Source of the DNA: Closterium sp. NIES-65 | Taxonomy: Eukaryota; Streptophyta; Zygnematophyceae; Desmidiales; Closteriaceae | Direction of reading: 5' to 3' | Assembly (NCBI GenBank): GCA_948144175.1 | Contig: CANXME010002522.1 | Coordinates: 62,001-126,000, forward strand | DNA length: 64,000 nucleotides | Shown here: positions 30,600 to 40,630 of the stretch, piece after piece | How positions within the stretch are numbered: position 1 is the first letter of the stretch | Layout of the letters: each line of letters opens with the position of its first letter | The notes under the pieces: model-generated | Databases searched by the model: none | Told to the model about the DNA's origin: nothing | Seen by the model: only the letters and a program-made list of their open reading frames with translations | Position numbers and translations under genes: made by a program

Positions 30600-31700
30600 A
30601 AGGGCTCTACTGACTTGTCCAACAAATCAACCAACTAAAACGCATGAGTCGCTGCGCCGCCTCTGTTGCCAAGGCAAAGCCACGAAGACAATTCACCAAG
30701 GCAAGTGACAGAGTCATATACCGTAGGTAGGGTAGGATGAACCCGGGCAAAGGTAGATGAGGGGGGTTGAGGGAAGGCAATGAGGGAGGGGGATGAGGGA
30801 TGGGAAAACGAGGAGTGAAGCGGGCTGGAGATGACAGGTAGGGCAGCAGGAGCCTGGGTGTGGACGATAGTTAAGGGAGGTGGAGGGAAGATAGAGGCAA
30901 TGAAAGGCGGAGGGAAATCGAGAGATTTTTGAATTGGGAGAGAGATGACAGGGGAACAGGAAAGTGTGAGAGAGAGGAGAGGTAAGTTGGGAAAAGGAGG
31001 GGAGGGGAAAGAGGAAGGGGGGAGCGGCGGGGAAGGGGGGGCTGTGAGGCGAGTGGGAAGGGGAGGGGATGAGGGGTTGTATAATGAGGGGTATGTACGG
31101 CTGGACATGATCGGATGGGGAATGGAGATGAAATGGGGAAAGAGGACGAGGGGTGAGAGAGAGGGTGATGAGGGGTGGGCGGGAGAGGAGAAAAGGGGAG
31201 CGGAGGTGACATAAGTGGAGAGCAGAGGAGGGCGAGAGGAGATCGGGAGAAAATGAAGGGGAGCGGGAAGATGAGTCGAGAGCGGGTGGACACGAGCGAA
31301 GAGCAGAGACCCAAAATCATGTGCATTCGCTTAATCGCCGCCGCCTTGGCTTGTTAACAGACGAACCGGCCGCACTGCCGACGCTAATCGCGCGTCTCCG
31401 AACCGAGGCTAATAATGCGTCCGCATGGTATGTGCTCATGGATATATGTAGTTAATGTGGTGCAAATCGATGCTAGTATTGTGTCCGCGAATGGTACTGT
31501 AGTCCCCGCGAATCGACGTTCCGCAATGCATCGATTTAAAAAACGCGTGCTATTGGCTACTGTGCGCAACTGGCGGTATTTGGTTCACTAACTGAAGCGG
31601 CGAAAATCAATATACGGCTGATAACAGCGACTACCGCCATCTGCGGTGCTAAGCAGTAACTTGCGCTCAGATACGTGAAGCCGCGAGGGAGGAAAAACAA
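30600..31700 (-). repeat. Left arm of a diverged large inverted repeat
   Basis: Read on the minus strand it parallels 37560-38485 on the plus strand: an AT-richer part with ATTAGC.TCGGTTCG and GATTAGCGTCG blocks, then a CT-rich stretch (CCCCTCATCACCCTCTCTCTC). Identity looks moderate, and the CT-rich part could match by composition alone. No gene is recognised inside it. Confidence 0.45.
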
Positions 31701-31997
31701 GAACTGACGGTAAAGCGCTTAGATCTCAAATCTACCGTAACAGAGACTGAAGAGATGGATTAGAGAAAATAACTATGACAAAGAAGCATCTCGCATCAAT
31801 CGTTCGAACTAACTTGGAGAACAAATTCGCATCCTTGATTCCAGGGTGGTAACTATTATATAAATTTACATATCATACAAGTCACGAAGCATCGCTAAGC
31901 TCCTACAGTAAAACTCTTCAACCAACTTCCTCGGCAGAACGCCAACCGTTCGGCTTAGCTCCAAGCGTTGAACTGCTCTGTCCGTACAGTACGGCCA

Positions 31998-32150
31998 AGT
32001 GATGAGTCGCTTCACGAGTTGAGCTGCTTCAAAGAGTTGAGCTGCTTGAAGTGTTAAAACCGCTGGAAGAGTTGAACCGCTTGAAGAGTTGAGCCGCTTG
32101 AAGTGTTGAACGGCTTGAAGAGTTGAGCCGCTTGAAGTGTTGAACCGCCC
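31998..32150 (+). repeat. 20-bp minisatellite, about 7 units
   Basis: The unit GAGTTGAGCCGCTTGAAGTG, with GTTGAACCGCTTGAAGAGTT alternation, repeats every 20 bp. No gene lies in the 31700-32260 stretch around it. Confidence 0.85.
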
Positions 32151-32265
32151 GAACTTTGTCTTGAATTTGACCCCTCTTGGCCGCTAGAGGCAAAAGCCTC
32201 TAGCGTTACACCCGCACACCGCGTTGAGGTGGAGGTCATTCGTGCGGGACCCTGTTTGGGAGGGT

Positions 32266-32290
32266 GGGGGGGGGGGGGGGGGGGGGGGGG
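32266..32290 (+). repeat. Poly-G run of 25
   Basis: An uninterrupted G25 follows GGGACCCTGTTTGGGAGGGT. It could form a quadruplex, and its length is likely to be uncertain in the assembly. Downstream, 32350-32430 holds imperfect CCAAACACACCT repeats. Confidence 0.9.
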
Positions 32291-32776
32291 CAGTTTTCTT
32301 GGAAAAAGAGGAGAGGGAAGGTTAGTTTACTGCCCGCGGGCAGGATTAGATCAAGGGAATCCAAACACATCGGGACCAGATCCGCTCCCAAACACACCTG
32401 ATCGCGCCCAAACACACCTTACCGCGCCCAACCTTCTCTCTGATCTACAGTAACGCTCCTACTCGCCTACACGTGCCTGGCTAGCCCACCTGTACCTCCC
32501 CAACCTACAAACCATTCACCGCTGGTGCTCCCGCCATCCCCTTGAAAAGGGGAACGGGGAAGGGGGAAAAGGGGAGTCAAACTCCAGCGCCTCGCACCGC
32601 CGCTCCTCCGCGCTGCCGCTCTTCCGTCCGCCGTTTTCCCGCTCCGCCGCTCGTCCGTCAATCAACCCGCCGCTCGTCCATCGCTCCGCCGACTTCGATT
32701 CGTCACGCCTCCGCGTCTCCCTCCTCTCAAGTTCTAATTTCCTACAGCAGAGCCAAAGACACCAAAGAGGGACGCT

Positions 32777-33110
32777 AGGACGCGTCAAGTGAAACATCGA
32801 TCCTGCACAAGATCGGTGTTTCGCATTCACGACGTCGTTAAGTGCTGGTTACCTTGTTTCGTCATCCATCGCCATTGTACAGTTGTCCCCTCGGAGTCGG
32901 GCGATCGATGTGCCCTTGTCACACATCGATCGTGCAATTTCGTCCACATCGGGCAATTTTGCCCCATGATTTTCCGATCGTGTCACTTGGGACTTGCGGT
33001 GGGTCCGCGATTGCAAAAATTCAGTCGTGGCACACCGATGTGGCGATCGATTTTGCAGGGTCGGTGAAAATCCCCGATCCTTCCTCGGTTTTTCAAATGT
33101 GACGCGTCCT
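32777..33110. mobile_element. MITE-like element with 11-bp terminal inverted repeats
   Basis: AGGACGCGTCA at 32777-32787 is inverted at 33100-33110, enclosing about 334 bp with no coding potential. The interior is packed with CGATCGATG, ACATCGATC, ACATCGGG and TTCCGATCG motifs in both orientations, as in subterminal regions of cut-and-paste transposons. A clear target duplication is not visible (CTA on one side, TAG/TTA on the other). Confidence 0.5.
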
Positions 33111-33199
33111 TAGTGAATTCCAAACCACACACAAAAGCTGAATGGACGATATCACCTGACAGAAGCTCCCGCTCGTGCTCCCGCCGCTCCCGATTCCGC

Positions 33200-34125
33200 T
33201 CCAGCTCCCACCAACTCCAGCTTCACAAACCAAGGAAAAACAAGAGGAAGTTAGTAAATGTGAAGGAAAAAAATATGTTAACTGGAACGACGAGCATACC
33301 AGGGAAGGGTGTTATTCCTCCTCCGCGCTACCGCTCCCTCGAGGATCCGCGCGGATCCGCGCTCCTGCCACATCACAAACAAAGGAAAAAAAAAGAGAAA
33401 GTAGTAAGTAAACGTGAAGGAACAAGAAGCTAAACTGGAACGACGAGCTTACCACGGAATGTTGTTCTTCCTCCGTGCTCCCGCTCCCTCCACGCTCCTG
33501 CCGCTTCACAATCAAAGGAGAAACAAGAGAAAGTTAGTAAACGTGAAGGAACAATAGAAGCTAAACTGGAACGACGAGCTTACCACGGAATGTTGTTCTT
33601 CCTCCGCGCTCCCGTTCCCTCCGCGCTCCTGCCACTTCACAAACCAAGGAAAAAAAGAGAAAGTAAGTAAACGTGAAGGAAAAAAAAAGAAGTTAACTGG
33701 AACGACGAGCTTACCACGGAAGGTGTTGTTCCTCCTCCGCGCTCCCGTTCCCTCCGCGCTCCAGCCACTTCACCAACCAAGGAAAAAAAAGAGAAAGTAA
33801 GTAAACGTGAAGGAATAAAAGGAGTTAACTGGAACGACGAGCTTACCACGGAAGGTGTTGTTCTTTCTCCCGCTCCAGCTCCCTCCGCGCTCCTGTCCCT
33901 TCACAAACCAGGGGAAAAAGAGAAAGTTGGTAAACGTGAAGGAAAAAATATGTTAAACAGGATCGACGAGCTTACCACGGAATGATGGTTTTCCTCCCGC
34001 TCCCGCTCCCTCCGCCGCTCCTGCCACTTCACAAACCTAGGAAAAAAAGAGAAATTTAGTAAATTGAAGGAAAAGGAAAAGGAAAATTGAAAGGACGAGC
34101 TCACCAGGGAAGTTGTCGTTCACAT
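33200..34125 (-). repeat. About 130-bp tandem repeat of exon-like modules, about 7 copies
   Basis: GAGCTTACC blocks recur at 33445, 33576, 33707, 33839, 33968 and 34097 (129-132 bp apart). On the minus strand each unit has a donor-like CCGTG|GTAAGC, a pyrimidine-rich stretch of about 60 bp, then GTGGCAG|GAGCGCGG, and a purine-rich block of about 50 bp (WQERGG.GS.EEEQH.SVV in one frame). It looks like a mini exon and intron repeated in tandem. No known protein matches. Confidence 0.6.
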
Positions 34126-34127
34126 AG

Positions 34128-34660
34128 GCTTGGTCGTCGTAGGCTTGGTCGTATTCTTGGACGTTGACGTTGACGAAGTCTTGGTCGAAGTCTTGGTCGA
34201 AGTCTTGGTCGTAGTCTTGGTCGTCTTGGTCGTAGGCTTGGTCGTCTTGGTCGTAGGCTTGGTCGTCTTGGTCGGTCTTGGTCGTCTTGGTCGTCTTGGT
34301 CGGTCTTGGTCGTCTTGGTCGTAGGCTTGGTCGTCTTGGTCGTCTTGGTCGTATGCTTGGTCGTCTTGGTCGTCTTGGTCGTAGGCTTGGTCGTCTTGGT
34401 CGGTCTTGGTCGTCTTGGTCGTCTTAGTCGTCTTGGTCGTCTTGGTCGTCTTGGTCGGTCTTGGTCGTAGGCTTGGTCGTCTTGGTCGTCTTGGTCGTCT
34501 TGGTCGGTCTTGGTCGTCTTGGTCGTCTTGGTCGTAGACTTGATCGTAGACTTGGTCGTCTTGGTCATAATCTTGGTCGTAGACTTGGACGATGACGTTG
34601 ACGAAGTCTTGGAGGTAGACTTGGTTGTGGCCTTGGTCTTGACGTTGACGTTGGTTGTTC
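34128..34660 (+). repeat. 9-bp minisatellite (CTTGGTCGT)
   Basis: CTTGGTCGT and its variants (GTAGG, GACGTTGACG insertions) repeat through about 530 bp. The minus strand encodes TTK/DQD/RPR-type repeats in three frames. It lies between the 130-bp array and the larger exon-like modules and may belong to the same transcription unit. Confidence 0.9.
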
Positions 34661-34719
34661 TTGGTCGTAGCCTTCTTCTAACTCTTCATTCCTGGAGGCT
34701 GCACATTGACCATGCCACG

Positions 34720-36450
34720 TCATACCATGAGTGAGAAAGGCCGAAGAAAGAAAACGAGACGAAAGATGACAAACGGAAGATGACAAAACGAAAAACGACG
34801 ACGAATCTGAGAGGCGTCGCCAGCGCGGTGCGAAGCGCCGCGCGACGGGTGAAGAGTCGCCATGCTCCCGCCGAAGCGACGCTGTGCGACGGGATACTCG
34901 TCGCCATGCCCCGGACGAAGCGACGCCGCGCGACCGGAGAAGCGCCATCGACGGGTCTCCTCACCATCTACAGGGAACAAGGAAAGCCGTTAGCTGAACC
35001 GTTGAAAGAAGGACGAATAACAGTAAAAAAACGCATCGAAAGTGCTGATGGTGTTATCGCGTTCTTACCATCTGGTAACCAAAGCGCCACTAGCGACGGT
35101 AAAACCGTCGTCAGCGGAACGCACCGTCGCCTAACGCCATGCGACAATGGAAGCGACCCTCGCGACGATGGAAACACCATGCCTTGAAATCCCCTCGCGA
35201 CGATGGAAGCGCCGCTTGCGAAGACTCGAGTCAAGCGTCGCCAAAGGGAACGCGAAGTTCCGCGCGGGAGAGTCGCCATGCGACGGAAATCGCTGCCGAC
35301 GTCGTTCAGAGAGGGCTCATCGCAGACGGTCGTTGGGCTCTCAAGATGGTCGCCTGCAGGGGTCAACGAAAAACGCGTTAGTATAATTCTCATCAGAAAA
35401 TATTGAAAGCTTAGAAACAGAGAAAGTAAAAAAAAGCGAAACTCTTCACGCGTAAAAAACGAAAGGGCTCTAAAACGGAGCCGCACTTACCTTCATTGTG
35501 GTGAGGCTTGAAAAAGAACCTCACTGAAGTTCCGCGGGACAGGATAGTCGTCATGCGAATCGCCGCGGTCGTCGTTGAGTGAGAGCTTGGACCGTCGTCG
35601 TTGAGAGAGAGCTCGTGCGATTGAAGGTTCGTCGGTTTTGACATTCAAGGTGGTCATCGCAGATGGTCGCTGGGCTCTCAAGATGGTCGCCTGCAGGGTC
35701 AACAAAATTCGCATTAATATAATTCCCCTCAGAAGATATTAGAAGCTTAGAAAGCGGCAATGTTTAAGAAAAGCGCGAAAGTAGAAAAGAGTTCAAAGAG
35801 ACTGCACTTACGCCAAGCGTCTTCATCTCTTCGTGAAGACGTGAAGACTTGACGCGCAACAGCGGCGAGGACGGGGAGAAACGCCATCAAAGGCTCCATC
35901 GGTCTTGTCTTTGGCTCTCAAGTCTTGACTTGGACTTGGAAGCGTCGAGACGGTCGGCTCTCGGGTCGTTGGCCTCTCAGAACGGAAAGGTTGTCGCCTG
36001 CAGGGAAAGCGAAAAAAAAGGCTTTAACAAAACTCTTTCCAGAAGAATATCAAAGCTTCGAAGCAGAAGAAGTGTAATGCAAAGCTTATTTAGAGGATAA
36101 CCAAGTATGTAAGAAGACTGTACTTACGTCAAAGCGTCTTCATTTTGGCGTGAAGCCGTGAAGAGCTGACGCGCCGCAACGGCGAGGACGGGGAGAAACG
36201 CCGTCGAAGACAACATCGGTCTTGACGTGGTTGAATGGCGCTCTGGTCGTTGGGCTCTGATCCAGCTTTGGCTGCTCCCCGTGAAGAATTCTCCGTGCAT
36301 TCTCGTCGCGTACTGAAGATCTCGCCGCGTACTGAAGATCTTGCCGCGTACTGAGAATATTGCTGTGACGAGTTCACGAGAAGGCTATCGCGGTGAAGGT
36401 GTTGCCGCGACAACCAACCAACCCAGGGCGTCGTACAAGGTTCCGACCAA
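34720..36450 (-). other. Tandem exon-like modules with consensus splice sites (unnamed locus)
   Basis: Four minus-strand donors lie at regular intervals: GTAAGTACAG (from 36127), GTAAGTGCAG (35811), GTAAGTGCGG (35490) and GTAAGAACGC (35068). They alternate with acceptors CTGCAG|GCGAC (exon starts 35997, 35690, 35353) and CTGTAG|ATGG (34967). Introns would be about 130, 121, 137 and 101 bp, and exons 186, 200 and 285 bp. The introns are AT-richer; one carries TACTAAC about 25 bp before its acceptor. The first three downstream exons share a start (GCGAC followed, in two of them, by CATCTTGAGAGCCCA). One frame is continuous across the 35068/34967 junction down to 34720, but the others stop within exons. 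This is either an unrecognised gene, a decayed one, or a non-coding transcript. Confidence 0.4.
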
Positions 36451-37559
36451 GGCACGCAAGCAGCTCGCTAGACTCTCTAAACTACCCAACCCACCCCACC
36501 CACGACTTCTAAACTACTCTACGCTACCTCAGCGCTGCTGCATGCCTGGTGTTTCCCCTTGTACTAGCCGGGTGGCTTCATGTAGAACGGACTGCTCCGT
36601 GGAGCAAGTAGCTTGAAGTCCGTATTAGAGAGCTCGTAAGGAAAGAGCTTCTCTGAACATTCCTTCGATGAGATCGTGAAGGAAAAATAATGCGAAAATG
36701 GACTCAGCCGTGGGACTATACCAGGTTTCGGTGGAAAGAATGAGCTGAGAGCAGAGCAGGAAAGATGCGTCTGCCGGAGAAAGGAGTAGCCGCCTTGATT
36801 TGCGCTTTGTGTTTGGTGCTTGCCGCCTCCCGCAGCGCGTTTTCAAATGAAATGTGATGGGTTGCTGGGTACAGAGGGATGCGACACGGCGCGGCTGCTT
36901 TTGTGCCCTGTGAAGTGCGGGAAAATTGTATCAGGTGGGTTGCAGGACACAATTTGAATGGATGATGGTGATGAAGACCGTAGCCGCCGCCAACGGCGGG
37001 GATTCGTTCGAGCTGTGCAATTGGTAAAATGAATTCGCGGTTTGGAAGTGTGAAAAGCGGCCGAGATGTGTACAGTAACAAGCAAACTGTCTTGCATAAC
37101 ATCTAAAAAGTCTCAAATTCAAATTCGGAATGTATAGAGTCTGGTTATTCGGTTGGGTTTGGTTGTGCTGAGGCAAACGAATCATCTCAGGGCGCGTACT
37201 GTTTGTGGAAAGGTCTGGTTGTGCTTAGAGCTGGGGCAGGAAGATACATTTTTTAGGAGGAGACTGACGTGGCACTTACTGTTGAATCGAGAAGTTGAGT
37301 TATATAGTGAGGCTAGCGTGAGGTGCGGGATGGTGTTGAAATGGGCTAAATGATTTATCCGGCTGAAGTCTCGCGAGGTTTAGCTGCTCTCGCAACTCCC
37401 TTTGCTGACTGCGAACCAAATTGGGGCAGCTGAAATAGCGAGGGGTGGTTGAGGGAAAATCACGCGAGCGAATAGGAATCGAGGGAGGCACAACCACCAC
37501 GCCACATCAACCACCCTTCTTTAGCTCCTCCATATTCTCCCGTCATCATCCTTTCTTGG
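36451..37559. other. No gene recognised
   Basis: AT-richer spacer with no recognisable protein, RNA or repeat on either strand. Confidence 0.4.
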
Positions 37560-38485
37560 TTTCCAGTCTGTTAGAGGCGTTACCGCCGCCTCTTGGTTTA
37601 TCATCCCGCACAGTTTACTATTAGTCGTGTTTACTATTAGTTATTTGACGTAGTGAGGTAAGAACCGCCAGTGATTAATGCTAGCATCGGCTTCAAGTAG
37701 TTACCGCCAATTGCGGACATCAGATCTTTGTTAGTCGCCAGTAGTCGGTACAAAATTTAATTTCTTATATATTACCGCAGTTGTACCGTTAATTTGCGGA
37801 CGAATAATTATTGTTAATCTGCGCATGTTGATTCGCGAGCACGCTCCCATGCAGACACATCAGAGGCTTCGGTTCGTGCCCATTAGCGTCGCCGATACCG
37901 CCTACCTGATTTCGTTAAGCAGGTGATTAAGCGGAGGCGTAAATGACGGCGTTGCCACCCCGAAACGGTAGAAGAAATGGAAGGAGAAAGGTAAGAGACG
38001 TGGGTGTGTTGCGAGGTACGGAATGCGGGAAAGTGGGGGGAGGAGAGAGGAGGACGGGGGGTGGGGGGAGGAGAGGAGTGGGGAGGGGGGGGATCGAAGG
38101 ACATCCCTCATCTTGTCCCGCTCTCGCCTTATTTTCTCCCGCTCTCGCCTCATCCCTTTCCCCTCCGCTCTCTGCTCATTCCCCCCGCTCTCCCCTCGTT
38201 CCCTTCTCGCTCTCATCTCATTTCCCCCCTTCTCTTCCCTCAACTTCCCCTCCTCTTTCCCCATATAACCTACTCCCGGATCTCCTTTCTCCTTCTCCTG
38301 CTCACCCCTCATCACCCTCTCTCTCGCCCCTCATCTCCCCCGCTCTCCCCTCTTCTCCTTTCTCGCCCATCTCTCATTCCACCTCCACTCCCCCCCACCT
38401 CCCCCCACTTACCCCGCGTTTCTCCCCCGATCCGCTCACCTTCTTGCCACTCACACCCCTCATCTTCTCCCCTCGTGGCATAGCA
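37560..38485 (+). repeat. Right arm of the diverged inverted repeat
   Basis: Counterpart of 30600-31700 in inverted orientation (shared CAGAGGC.TCGGTTCG and ATTAGCGTCG blocks, then a CT-rich stretch 38100-38480). It ends at the ApaG-like exon. Confidence 0.45.
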
Positions 38486-38489
38486 ACAG

Positions 38490-38585
38490 GGGGATGGAGT
38501 GGTGGAACAGCCGCCAGTGCTGCGACCAGGGGTATCATTTGAGTACACGTATGTCTGCCCTCTAGACACTCGCAAGGTAGCCATG
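38490..38585 (+). pseudogene. ApaG-domain exon fragment
   Basis: Between an acceptor-like AGCAACAG (ending 38489) and a donor ATG|GTAAGTGC (38586) the frame reads GDGVVEQPPVLRPGVSFEY then TYVCPLDTRKVAM. This matches the ApaG domain strand pattern (GVVGEQPVLRPGE.FEYTSGCPL.TP.G.M), found in plants fused to F-box proteins. The Gly-Glu of GVVGE and the TP.G turn are altered. No second ApaG exon was recognised downstream: the next stretch (38700-38790) has exon-like composition but no clear match. It may be a captured or decayed gene piece. Confidence 0.55.
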
Positions 38586-38699
38586 GTAAGTGCTACCACC
38601 ACTGCCACCACTCACTGCTGCCTCTGCTTGCCCTGCCAATGCTCCTCTCTGCTTGCCCAGTTTCCATTTTTTGCTTCACCATTTTATCAAAAGTCAGTG

Positions 38700-40560
38700 C
38701 AGCGGCGGGAGCAGCATTGTCTATCGAGGCTGCTACAAACAAGAACGAGATGGAGAAGTGGCGAGAAGTGCAAGTTTGGGATTCGTAAGCCCGTTGCGAT
38801 CAAAATACACGCTGATCCTTGTAACAGAGGCGTGTTGCACCGCACCGCACCGCACCGCACTGGAGTGCGCGTAATTGCATCTGCACTGAAGGTGTGACTG
38901 ATAAGAGATGTGGGAGCACGCCCTTACACATGCTGCTTTGTTGTTTTAAGATGTGCAATCCACCAATCTGTTTGTATCCTGAAGTATAAAGTGAGCTACT
39001 GATTTGCTGCATAAAATTAAGTTCTATGAGCATTTCTACGAGACAATAGCAACCAAGTTGAATCTCGATAAAACTTAGAATCACATAGTCATGGGGTCTT
39101 GTTGGTTCCTGTAGTGTAGCTATAAACAATCACTGCACTGTGCACCGACCGTATGAAGGGGAGAGATACGTGAATGAGAGGCCGGGCGGAATGGAAGCAC
39201 GGGGGAATGCCTGGGAGACGGAGAATGCAGGCGAAGAGCAGAGGGGAGACGAGAGGGCGAGTGGAGGGATGGGAGCTGAGGAGATGGGGATGGGCGAGAG
39301 GAGGGTTGTTGGGAGGGCAAGGGGAGGGAGGGGAAGTGGAGGGAAGCGAGGGAAAAGGCAGGTCCAGGGGAAGGAGAGCGGGACTTGAGCTGCGCCATGG
39401 TGTGAAGGAGAGAGTGCTTGAGTGCTGCTATGCGGTTGGCCCTTTGAGCAAGCTGCATGGAGGGAACAAACAAGTAAAGGGACGAAAGGGAGGGGAAAAA
39501 TAGGAACAGAGGGAGAGCAGGGGTTAGGAGGGAGAGGGAGAGCGGGACTTGAGCTGAGCCATCATCTGGAGCTCCATCAAAGGGACTGCTGGACTGATGT
39601 TTGAGACGTCTCAAAAGAGGGAGAGGGAGAGCGGAACTTGAGCTGAGCCATCATATGGAGCTCCATCAAAGGGACTGCTGGAGTGATGCGACGTGGCCAG
39701 CCCTTCGAGCAAGCTGCATGCAGGGAACGGGGAGGGGAAAATGAGACACGCAAGGCACGGAGAGGGAGAGCGGGACTTGAGCTGAGCCATGGTGTGAAGG
39801 AGCGACTGCTTGGGTGATGCTATGCGGTTGGCCCTTTGAACAAGCTGCATGGAGGGAACGAGGAGAGGGGAAGGATAGGCACAGAAAGAGATCTGGGGTT
39901 AGGAGGGAGAGCTGGAGGGAGAGCGGGAGGGAGAGCAAGAGGGAGAACAGGAGGGAGAGCGGGAGGGAGAGCAGGAGGGAGAGCGGGAGGGAGAGTGGGA
40001 CTTGAGCTGAGCCATGGTGTGAAGGAGCAACTGCTTGAGTGATGCTATGTGGTTGGCCCTTTGAGCAAGCTGCGTAAAGGGAACGGGGAGGGGCAAATGA
40101 GACACACAAGGCAAGGAGAGAGGGAGAGCGGGACTTGAGCTGAGCACGACTGTTTGAGTGATGCAATGCGGTTTGCCCTTTGAGCAAGCTGCATGGAGGG
40201 GACGGGGAGAGGGAAGGACAGGCACAGAAAGAGATCCGGGGTTAGGGCGGAGAGCAGGAGAGGGAGAGCAGGAAGGGGAGGGAGAGCGAGAGTTGAGCTG
40301 CGCCATGGTGTGGAGCAGTGACTGTTTGAGTGGTGCGATGCGGTTGGCCCTTTGAGCAAGCTGCAGGGAGAGTGAAGTATAGGTACATAACGAAAGCTGG
40401 GGTTAGGGCGGAGAGGAGGGGGAGGGAGAGGGAGAGTTGAGCTGCGCCATGGTGTGGAGCAGTGACTGTTTGAGTGGTGCAATGCGGTTGGCCCTTTGAG
40501 CAAGCAAGCTGCATGCAGGGAGTCAAAGGGCCAACTGCGTCGCACCATTCAAACAGTCAC
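38700..40560 (+). repeat. Dispersed repeat, copy B, with internal tandem units
   Basis: Homologous to 29240-30530. The tandem block (GGGACTTGAGCTG.GCCATGG ... TGCGGTTGGCCCTTTGAGCAAGCTGCAT) appears about eight times from about 39370 to 40500 with variable spacing (about 90-230 bp). A run of GAGGGAGAGC repeats lies at about 39905-39990. Minus-strand translation again gives RANRIASLK.SLLHTMAQLKS. No conventional gene is seen. Confidence 0.7.
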
Positions 40561-40630
40561 AGGGAGTAGAAGGGAGTCAACAGGTGAACAGACACAGAAG
40601 GCCTCCTTTTTCTCCAAACAAATGAAATAC

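Noticed and set aside
30871..31326. Pro/Ser-rich minus-strand frames in the AG-rich stretch
   Set aside because: Low-complexity composition only; no domain, and no agreement with the related stretch at 38.1-38.5 kb at the protein level.
32266..32290. Poly-G as a retroposon tail
   Set aside because: Retroposon tails are A-rich. There is no element boundary or target duplication around it, so a simple homopolymer is the better reading.
38680..38790. Possible protein-kinase glycine loop (SGGSSIVYRGCY)
   Set aside because: Only about ten residues fit, the following VAVK-type strand is absent and the frame runs into CACCG repeats.
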